Assembly (NCBI RefSeq): GCF_020966635.1
Contig: NZ_JAJKFQ010000002.1
Coordinates: 496,001-560,000, forward strand
DNA length: 64,000 nucleotides
From: Stieleria sp. JC731
GTDB taxonomy: Bacteria > Planctomycetota > Planctomycetia > Pirellulales > Pirellulaceae
Reading direction: 5' to 3'
The notes below the pieces were generated by a model. It saw only the letters and a program-made list of their open reading frames with translations, was not told where the DNA came from and did not search any database. Shown here one piece after another: positions 9,878 through 18,400 of the stretch. The position numbers were made by a program, and so were the translations under genes. Every line of letters begins with the position of its first letter. Within the stretch, counting starts at the first letter, position 1.

Positions 9878-12157
9878 ATGAGCATCAAACTATCAACGCC
9901 CACCAAAAACATCGAGAAGATCACCTGTGGATCCCAGATCAGCAAAAAGATCGATAGGCTCGCCGAAAAATGGAATAACATTGTTATTCGGCGAAAAATG
10001 TGGTCTGGAAGAAGTGACTCACAAAAAACCATCATCCAGATGGCGACTGCCGACTTGGTCGAAATCGGCATCGCTCAAACTTCCATCGAAGAACTTGCAA
10101 GTAGCCCACTGATCGAAGTGAGCTTTTCGGAGTGCGACGGTGAAACAGGATGGGACGTTCCATGGGAACTGTTGCTGGCGAGCGCAACGCGCCCTTTCCG
10201 AAAATCTAGTCTGCTGGTCGTCCGACATCTAGATCGTTACGAAGACGTCAACACTGAACTCAGCCAGAATGCCAGGGGTAGTGTTCTCGCATTGAGCCCT
10301 TCCCGAATGGGAGCGTTCGATCGTTTGGCTCAAGAGATCCGTCGCATTTGCAATGCGATGCATTTGGTCGAAAAGGATAACCAAGGTTTTGCAGACGGCA
10401 TCAACTTTGACACACTCAAGGCGATGGAACTTGGTGAAGTCGTCCACCTCACTGGTATTGATGCGATCGAACTGATCGAATCCGAAGGGGCTAAAGATGT
10501 CGAACCGACCGACATCATTTTGAGTTCTAAAAAGGCAGAGTACAAATCTTACTCACCTGAAAAAATCGCAAAGGCGATCGGCGAGAAAAACGACGGGCTT
10601 TTAATCGTTGGCTGCAATTTTGCTCACTCAGGTTATTCCTTGGCCCCAAGATTGGTCCAACAGGGAGCCAACACAGCGATTGGCATCGAACCCAACTTGG
10701 ATCGGTTTGTCTCGGAGTTGTTCTTTTACAACTTCTACAATTCCACTTCGACCTTGATGGAAAAGCTGAGACACAAGCCAGTTACCGATCGCAAATACGA
10801 TCCCCTGATTCCAATTGTTGCTTTTCGAGATGCATGGAAAAAGATCACTCCCCACTACCACTTGCTTCGCGGCAGCGGCATTGTCATCTGGTCTGCAAAA
10901 TCAATTCTGAAATCGCCGGTCAGCGTCTTAACCACTCCGACGCCAGTTGACACTTTCGATGCGAATGACTTGGACTCGATCAAGCTTGATGCGAGGCAGC
11001 TTTTGGATGTATCCATTGCCCCGCTCGAAGAACTGAACTACTCCATGCTCCACAATGGGCGAAGCCTATTTGACCAATTCACAGTGACCTTCCGTGGCGC
11101 TACTCAGGAGATCCAAGACAAAATTCGTCAGCAACCACTTGAGTTCCGAAACATGCAACTGCAACTGGAACTCGATATCGGCGATAGGCCGAGTCTATAT
11201 AAAACACGGTTCACCATCGGAGATGAAAACTCAAAAATGGATTTTGCGAACGGACGTGATGCCATTCGCGTTTCTCTGATGTCAGATGCCTTAAGTCAAA
11301 TCCAGGAACCAGTCCAATCTAGTCTGTTCGTGGAATTGTCCTGGGAAGACCAGCGTCAGTCGCTTTTTCAACGCACGTTCCCGGTGCGTCTAAATCCCAT
11401 GGATGCCTGGCGGTTGGATGACAACGACACGTGGTGGTTGCCATCGTTTGTCCAGCCGCGAGACCCCGCGGTGACCCAAATCATACGTTCAGCTCAGAAC
11501 CGCCTTGCGTGCATGCAAGACGATCCCTTGGCAAGCTTTTCTGGGTATCAACAAGATGAACAAGGCGTCACCCAGCAAGTACAAGCGATTTGGCACACCA
11601 TCGTTTCAGATTGCAGAATCAACTACATCAGTCCCCCACCATCGTTCTCCGATTCATCGCAGCGTCTGCGTCACCCAAGCGATGTGGTTCAGCAACAACA
11701 GGGTACCTGTATCGACTTAGCAGTCCTGTTTGCTTCCTGTCTAGAATGGATCGAATTGTATCCCGTAATTTTCATGCTTCAGGGACACGCGTTTGCTGGG
11801 TACTGGAAAAGCGACCAAGCCTATAACAAATTTGTCGCCCCTGAAGTGACGCTCCATGACGAGACTCAATCCCACCCTTGGGTCTACCGTGGGAAAGCAG
11901 TCTGGGACCGCATCCTATCTTGCATGAAGGACGATGAATCACTTGTCGCAATCGAATCGACGTATTTAAGCAAGCGAGAAAGTTTTAACTTCGCAATCGG
12001 TGAAGAGGGCGGTCCCTGGTACTTCGAAGAAACCAACATCGCCGATGCCCCACAGTATGCTTTCCATTCGATGATTGATATCTACGGTGCGCGCCAAAAC
12101 AGAGTTTCCGCGCTTCCAATCTCCGCATTGCGACAGACCCAAAGTCACCCTTCTTGA
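9878..12157 (+). CDS. CHAT protease domain fused to transglutaminase-like cysteine peptidase
   Basis: The ATG at 9878 is chosen over an in-frame TTG four codons earlier; product 759 residues. The first 350 residues look like a CHAT (caspase-like) domain: WDVPWELLL, then VVHLTG with candidate catalytic His190, then VGCNFAHSG with candidate Cys246 followed by a small-residue helix and GANTAIGI. This is the usual order of the His and Cys blocks. After a middle region of beta-rich character, residues about 575-700 form a transglutaminase-like domain: HPSDVVQQQQGTCIDLAVL with Cys611 and FMLQGHAFAGYW with His637. The protein therefore carries two predicted cysteine-peptidase centres. There is no signal peptide, so a cytoplasmic location is likely. 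CHAT proteases often act in conflict or cell-death pathways. Its target is unknown, and the neighbouring coiled-coil or secretin proteins are candidates. Confidence 0.72.
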   Translation: MSIKLSTPTKNIEKITCGSQISKKIDRLAEKWNNIVIRRKMWSGRSDSQKTIIQMATADLVEIGIAQTSIEELASSPLIEVSFSECDGETGWDVPWELLLASATRPFRKSSLLVVRHLDRYEDVNTELSQNARGSVLALSPSRMGAFDRLAQEIRRICNAMHLVEKDNQGFADGINFDTLKAMELGEVVHLTGIDAIELIESEGAKDVEPTDIILSSKKAEYKSYSPEKIAKAIGEKNDGLLIVGCNFAHSGYSLAPRLVQQGANTAIGIEPNLDRFVSELFFYNFYNSTSTLMEKLRHKPVTDRKYDPLIPIVAFRDAWKKITPHYHLLRGSGIVIWSAKSILKSPVSVLTTPTPVDTFDANDLDSIKLDARQLLDVSIAPLEELNYSMLHNGRSLFDQFTVTFRGATQEIQDKIRQQPLEFRNMQLQLELDIGDRPSLYKTRFTIGDENSKMDFANGRDAIRVSLMSDALSQIQEPVQSSLFVELSWEDQRQSLFQRTFPVRLNPMDAWRLDDNDTWWLPSFVQPRDPAVTQIIRSAQNRLACMQDDPLASFSGYQQDEQGVTQQVQAIWHTIVSDCRINYISPPPSFSDSSQRLRHPSDVVQQQQGTCIDLAVLFASCLEWIELYPVIFMLQGHAFAGYWKSDQAYNKFVAPEVTLHDETQSHPWVYRGKAVWDRILSCMKDDESLVAIESTYLSKRESFNFAIGEEGGPWYFEETNIADAPQYAFHSMIDIYGARQNRVSALPISALRQTQSHPS

Positions 12158-12283
12158 AACATCGATATTCAAAACTGATACCCATTGGTACCTAGCGATC
12201 GATTCCCCTCTGACTACAGTAACACCACTGAGGCAGACACGCCCCCTCTGCGACCGGTACAGCCCCTTCGACGAAAACCTATC

Positions 12284-15124
12284 ATGCATCACACACTTGC
12301 GTTCGCATTGGCATCGCTCTTGGTCGCAGCTTCTCACCTAAGCAGCGCTTTTGCAGATGGTTCAACGCCAGATCCTGCTGCACCCGCTGCTGCTACGGCA
12401 ACTCCCGACAGCAAACCTGACCAATCGCTAGCTGAATCGATTCTGAATTCGATTCCGGATCAACAGGAACGCCAACGGAGGGAACTGCAGCTTCAGATCA
12501 TTGAATTGGATCGTCAGCTTCAGGAAACCATCGCTGAATCGACATCGCAAACCACCCAGGCCGATCGTCAACGCGATTTCTCCCAAACGCTATACGAAGA
12601 GGCCTCTCGGGAACATTCACGGCACCAGACAATTGCCACAGAGCTTAAAAAGTCCCTGGCAACGATCGCAACCGATTTAAAGACCCAGAAAACGCTGCTG
12701 GTCGATTCAGACAAGCGAACGAAGCAAGCCGCCGATGACGAAAAGGCCGCCAAAGAATTGCTCGATCGCGATGGAAGTGCTGCCAACAAAGCTGCTTGGC
12801 GATTACAGGTTCGTGTCGCAGAACAGCTTTCAAAAGAAACCAAAGAGATCGAACGTCGAATTGCCGCCTTTGAAGGGATCGTAAAAAAACTTAACCACGA
12901 ACTCGCTCAAGCGCACGCCGCGGAAGCCACTGCGCTGAAGACCCTGCAAGCGGCAAGGAAAACGCTTCTCAACGATCAGAACTATGCTCGTAAAGTCTCT
13001 GAAGATGCTGAACACAACAGAACGAGCAAAACCGCGTCGATTAAGCACACGAAGGACTCGATCAACATTCTTCTCGAAGCTCTAAAGAAAACGAAGCTAT
13101 TGAAGGCTGTAGAAAAAGTAGCAGCCAACGATTCTGAGCACATCTGCGATCAAAAGTGCACATCGGCAAACTGTCCGAATTGCCTTCGAAAAGAACTTCT
13201 ACTTGAAATCGCAAACGTCCCCGCCACCATCGATGATCACCAAACTGCGGATCATGGTGCATTGTTTCAGCGTTTAATCACCGCGATGACGAGATCGGAA
13301 ACATTGCAAAAGCAGATTTCTGAATTGCAGGAGTACAACAAATCACTCCATCTTGAGAACACCTCTATTCGAACAGACCTCCGTGAAAAGACGCTAGAAG
13401 TGATTAGCAGTGTCAGCGAACGAATGCATTTAGCGACACAAATCAAAGATGAAGATCGAGACCAGAAGGACAATGAAGCGGAGTGGAAGCAACTACAGGA
13501 ATGTGATTCAACGGCTAAACATCTCCTCGACGAACTGAGGTCCGAAGAATCGCAAACATTTCGCGAGATTGAGCAAATGCACAAGCTCAATTCGAACCTT
13601 ATGGCTGGGGTTCGCGATGCAATTGGTCATCAGTTGCAGGCACTCTATTCCACTTTGAACAAATGCCTTCCACATTCGCTTGATGTGGAAAGATCGCATG
13701 AGGGGCTTCAATCAGAAGCGATGAATGTTCAGGGCGGAGCAAACGTGCCACCGAATGCTGAACGAAAATTCTCAGTCACCTTTCCGAGTGACTTTGAACC
13801 AGGCCTTTATTATCCAGACGTCGAATTACTGCTACGAAGCAGTGAGTGGACAGAAGTAAAAAAGGCGTCGAACTTATTGAACTTCTCTTCAAGATACCTC
13901 AACAGACACCTGCTGCGATGCGATGAGTTAACCCATGGGTTTCTCGGAGACGTCACGCACCAACAGAAGATTCTACTTCTCGAAGTTCTCGGCCTTGCAC
14001 TCACCACTGAAGAGTTGAACAAACTGACTTCGGAAACCGACATCATCAATCAATTGGTTCTGGGCGACGAACGACTGTTGTCAGCTACGCCAGAAGACGA
14101 TCTTGGACGTCGTCTTCCCTTGCTAGAACGACTCAGGCTCGAATATGCCCAACGAGAACAAGAGAAACAATTCAGCGGGAACAGAATTAGCGATGCTCGT
14201 TTACTAAAACAGCTTGGCGACACAGCAATCCAATCGTGCCATAGTCTGCGTGAACTCTATTTAGAAGTTGCGCTCTGCTCTATCGAATTAAAGCGGCACC
14301 ACCAAGCTCTTCATCAGCTTTCACACGAATTCAACTCGGTTGTAAACGAGATCAAAGATCATCGGATCATGCTCGAACTCAAGCTCGCTAAATCACAAAC
14401 CCTAAACGAGCGACTCGAATCACTTATCACCAAGGCTAAAGCACTGACGAATCTCCCGGGAGCGAAACGCTACCAACAACTGATCTGGCTGAAAGAAGAG
14501 TTGGAGCAATCCAAAGCGATTCGGGAGGTAAACGACCAACTTGCTACGTTGCGTTCCGAGAACGCCGTGGAAGAAGCCGAATCAGCCAGAACGCAGGCGA
14601 AACTGTACTGGAAAAGGATGAAGGCGAACAAAGCCGCCGAGCATGCTTATCTAAAACATGCTCCTGACACCAAGACTTCATTCGATAATCCGTGCCACTT
14701 TCCAATTCCACGGTATGCACGTGATGGAAATCCAGACTTCCGTGAGGGGCTTTTGATAGCCGGTGGAATGCAGTTGACCACTCGCGCGGACGGCACCTTC
14801 AAACTCGATGCCAAGGTCAACCGACAATCGTTTCCAGTAACACTGCACCTAGAGATTTGCTTCGAAACGATTGACAATTCCATCATTTCCATTCCGCTGG
14901 AACCGCAAAAACTTCTCGCCAATTCCGACCGCTACGAGTTTGTCGAGTACGAGGCAGACGGAACGCCAAAGCCTGACAATTGGATCGAACTCCACTACAC
15001 AGGTTCACATCCGGCATTGAAAAGATGCGGAGGAGGCATCCTGTGGGCTCAGCGCAAAGGGTCTGCAACATTTGGACACGGCTTCGAAGGACTGGACGTG
15101 TACAGATCGATGAAGAAACGCTGA
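12284..15124 (+). CDS. Exported giant coiled-coil protein with Cys cluster
   Basis: The start is set at the ATG at 12284 because it opens a clear signal peptide (MHHTLAFALASLLVAA ending SAFA), although an in-frame TTG lies 33 codons upstream; product 946 residues. Residues about 55-450 and 610-820 are strongly charged and rich in Gln, Glu, Leu and Ala with heptad-like spacing, so long coiled coils are expected. A compact cluster CDQKCTSANCPNC sits near residue 288 between coiled-coil arms and could bind metal or form disulfides. The last 130 residues look globular and beta-rich. No family is recognised. The next gene encodes another large exported coiled-coil protein with a similar Cys motif, so the two may form one periplasmic assembly. 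Confidence 0.7.
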   Translation: MHHTLAFALASLLVAASHLSSAFADGSTPDPAAPAAATATPDSKPDQSLAESILNSIPDQQERQRRELQLQIIELDRQLQETIAESTSQTTQADRQRDFSQTLYEEASREHSRHQTIATELKKSLATIATDLKTQKTLLVDSDKRTKQAADDEKAAKELLDRDGSAANKAAWRLQVRVAEQLSKETKEIERRIAAFEGIVKKLNHELAQAHAAEATALKTLQAARKTLLNDQNYARKVSEDAEHNRTSKTASIKHTKDSINILLEALKKTKLLKAVEKVAANDSEHICDQKCTSANCPNCLRKELLLEIANVPATIDDHQTADHGALFQRLITAMTRSETLQKQISELQEYNKSLHLENTSIRTDLREKTLEVISSVSERMHLATQIKDEDRDQKDNEAEWKQLQECDSTAKHLLDELRSEESQTFREIEQMHKLNSNLMAGVRDAIGHQLQALYSTLNKCLPHSLDVERSHEGLQSEAMNVQGGANVPPNAERKFSVTFPSDFEPGLYYPDVELLLRSSEWTEVKKASNLLNFSSRYLNRHLLRCDELTHGFLGDVTHQQKILLLEVLGLALTTEELNKLTSETDIINQLVLGDERLLSATPEDDLGRRLPLLERLRLEYAQREQEKQFSGNRISDARLLKQLGDTAIQSCHSLRELYLEVALCSIELKRHHQALHQLSHEFNSVVNEIKDHRIMLELKLAKSQTLNERLESLITKAKALTNLPGAKRYQQLIWLKEELEQSKAIREVNDQLATLRSENAVEEAESARTQAKLYWKRMKANKAAEHAYLKHAPDTKTSFDNPCHFPIPRYARDGNPDFREGLLIAGGMQLTTRADGTFKLDAKVNRQSFPVTLHLEICFETIDNSIISIPLEPQKLLANSDRYEFVEYEADGTPKPDNWIELHYTGSHPALKRCGGGILWAQRKGSATFGHGFEGLDVYRSMKKR

Positions 15125-15421
15125 AACTGAATTTCTGACATCGCCCTTGGAATCCAAGCACGATTAGATCACCGATGGTTGGCGTGGCGTGCTGAACAGG
15201 CAATCTTTAGCTTCATTCTGAAAATCGCCCAAAAGTCTTTGCCTCGACTCACCCAGTAGCTTTATCCAGAAGCGATCTCCCATCAGGGCGAACCGGCTCG
15301 ATCAAAACATTCCGAATAACCTGAATGACAGCCCCCCTGCCAACCGACCAATAGGGGTATCCCCCCTGCCGACGGTACAGACCGCCGGTAGATTCGATGC
15401 GTCTATTTGTCAGGCAAGAAG
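15125..15421 (+). other. 297-base spacer before the secretin-like gene
   Basis: No gene is seen here. Two copies of CCCCCCTGCC (15332-15341 and 15361-15370) lie in the last 100 bases, with GGGG tat CCCC between them able to fold back. The spacer is the longest gap in the first 22 kb, so a separate promoter for the secretin-like gene may lie here; I cannot point to convincing -35/-10 boxes. Confidence 0.3.
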
Positions 15422-18400
15422 ATGAATCTTCGGCTAGCAAAGTATGGTTTTCGCCGCCCGTTTGTTGTTGCAACATTGGTGATGCTTGCCGCGATTGGGA
15501 TTCTGCGGCGACCAGCTAAAGAATCGGTCCCTGACAATGAACATCTCAGCAGCCTGAATGGACAGCCAGCGCTGCACGCGCTCAATCACGCAGCGCATCT
15601 AAATCAGATTTCGGCGGACCATCATGACGGGCGATCGTCGCTGATTGAAGCTCCGCTACCGCCGGATGGCGGAAATGTCAGGCCAGTCAATTGGTTACTA
15701 CAAACCGATGGAGACACAGCTTCAAGTGGTGGCTATTCGCTGGTTTCGATCACCCCAAAGTTAGCTGAAACGTCACTCCGCGGCTTGCAGTGGCCCATCG
15801 ACTTTGCAAGCCGACTTCGGCTCAATTCTCCGATTCCGGTCAGGCCAAACACTCCTTTCGAACTGACGGTTCGCGGTCCCAAAGAGGAAACTCTTTCAAA
15901 AATTTCGATTCGGATTGAAAAGGGAACGATCGCCAATGGCGACACAACTGCATCCCCCTTTTCGGAAACGGTTGATGCACCTGAACCCACGGAATCCGAT
16001 GACGGACATTCGTACTCTGCGCGCTATTCAAAACTTGCCCTGACCGAAGAGACAACGATGTCTGTCTTCGTTACACCTAAGGGTAAAGCGGAACGGTTCG
16101 TTGACGCGTTTTCCATCATTCCGGTTCAATCGACTTCTCCCGTTGCCATCGGCAGGACTACCCACAGCCAGTTTGCAGATCCGACTTTGGATGCGGACGC
16201 TGGAGAAGCGGTCTATCTAATTGACTCAACCTCGAAAGCCTATCTGCGCTTTGATGGCCTTGATGTTCAACGCAACGGCAACTTTACCGGGTTCGTCATC
16301 TCGAGCGACGGTAGCCCCGAGGTACATCAGGTTGTTTCTAGTTTCGACATCCCTGTCTCACGTTCCGACGATGATCTAGGGTTTATCGCGACGGCTGCAA
16401 TCCCAACAGAATTGCTGAATTCAGAGAAAACTGGCGAGATCCTGATTACGACAACCCTTCGAAATGCAGGACGCATACGAATCGGTGATAAACGTATCAA
16501 ATTTTCGATCGGGGCACTGATGAGTGTGCCCAAATCAAGTCTGCCGAAATTCAGCGGCTATAAAATTAACGGCAATACAACTAGCGAAAGTATTAATGAC
16601 GAAAAACGGTTAAGTGTCTTTGCTCAAGATCTCAATAGCCTGACAGTCACGGGAACCATCGATCCCGATTTCGACGTTGTGATCGAGGAACTATCGGCTA
16701 ACCAGAAAGCCAATGCGATCACGTCAGTAGTTCCTAGCGCTGCTGGCACGATCGTGGGCATCGCCCGCCAAGGTACATCTCAGCGTCAACTGCACAGGTT
16801 TGGTTTAGCCGCCTACGTTGGCAGAAACCGGATTGCCGCAGGTTCGCAGGTTCTGGAGTTTCATCTTCTTAAGAAGCCATTGGAAGTCGAACGCTTCGAT
16901 CACAACGGGATCGGTACAACTCCAGGTGCAAACAAAGTCACACTTCGGTTCCCAACTGACCAAACGCTGAAGCTTGACAATGGAGCAGTTGAAGACGCGG
17001 TCGAAAATAAAATCAATCTACTGCGAAACTCGCAACCAGACGCACCATTAACACCAGAGTCTGCGGTCTTCAGCAATGCGACGAACACGTTAACACTTAC
17101 TTTCGCCGTCGATAAGATCGTCCCTGACGGGTACCAACTTCAGATAAGCGGGCTGAAAGACGTCTACGGCAACGAACTCCGTTCCAACGCGCCGACGATC
17201 TTTCCTGGCGGCTGGATCGAACGGTTTGGCATCAACTCGGGCAATGTAGCAGCGACTTCAGTCTTACCGGGACAAGTCATCCCTGGAATCCAGGGCCCCA
17301 CAGGCGACTACGTCACCTATCAGGAATGGACTCCACCTCGGGAGATTCCAGACGGCTTCAAGCAGAGTGACAAAGTCGAAACCCGCGTCGCCCCGCTGTA
17401 TTTTTATCGGGACGCACACCGCGTCGCCCAGATCATCAACCGCAAGGTTAAATCACATAATCGCCACGGGGTTTCGGTCGCACGCCAACATGCCGACCAA
17501 GCCAGAACGGTTGCCGACCAGACCACCGCTGCTCGCCAAGAATCAGAGCGGGAAGCGATTCGTAAAGCTCAAGAAACTCGTGAGCTTCAGGAGAAGTTAT
17601 CCGATGCCCGTCGAAACTTTGATCGGACCTTGCAACAGCTCAGACAGACCGCTCAGCAAAAGGTTTCGGCAGATGACTTGAGCGATGAACAGTCCCAAAC
17701 GCTTGACGCGTCGATCGCCGCGATGGAACAGGCCGCAAGAAGCTTTTCCGCTGAAGTCGAACGGTTGGAGACTGCTGTCGATACTGCCAAACAAGCGGAA
17801 TTGGATTCGCGAGAACAAGCCGAACAGCTCGAATCACGAGAGCAACTGGCACGGCAAGAACAATTCCGTCGCGAAGTTTTCGCGGCTCACTCGGATCCCG
17901 ACACGTACGCCGAAGGGCAGCCATCCAGTTCCGACCCTGTCGAACAGACAAGCATCTCTGTGATTGGCGAAGGACTGATACACCTGCGTGGCCCCCTGAA
18001 AGGCGTCAATCAGATTCGATTGATGATCAACCAAATCGATACGCCTGTCGGCCAGGTTCGCGTCAACGTCCATACGACACAGCTAAATGGCGACGATGCC
18101 AAACGTTTGGAAACCGTGGCATCACGGATTCAGACTTACATTGATCAAGCGAGATTCATGACGGTTCAGACCGGGGAAATGATTCGCAAAAGTGTCATGC
18201 TGGCGGCTGCCCAGCGGGCCCAACAGGCATCAATGGTTTACCCCGGCGAAACCCAAGAGGATCGAGATCAACGTTATCTGCATGCGTTCTTTGGCAAAGA
18301 ATTCATCGACGAACTGAGAACAATTGACTCCGAGTTCCTGCAAACCGGAAACAAACTGCTATCGCTCCACTCGATGGATGTGACCAGCCTTTCGTCAGCG

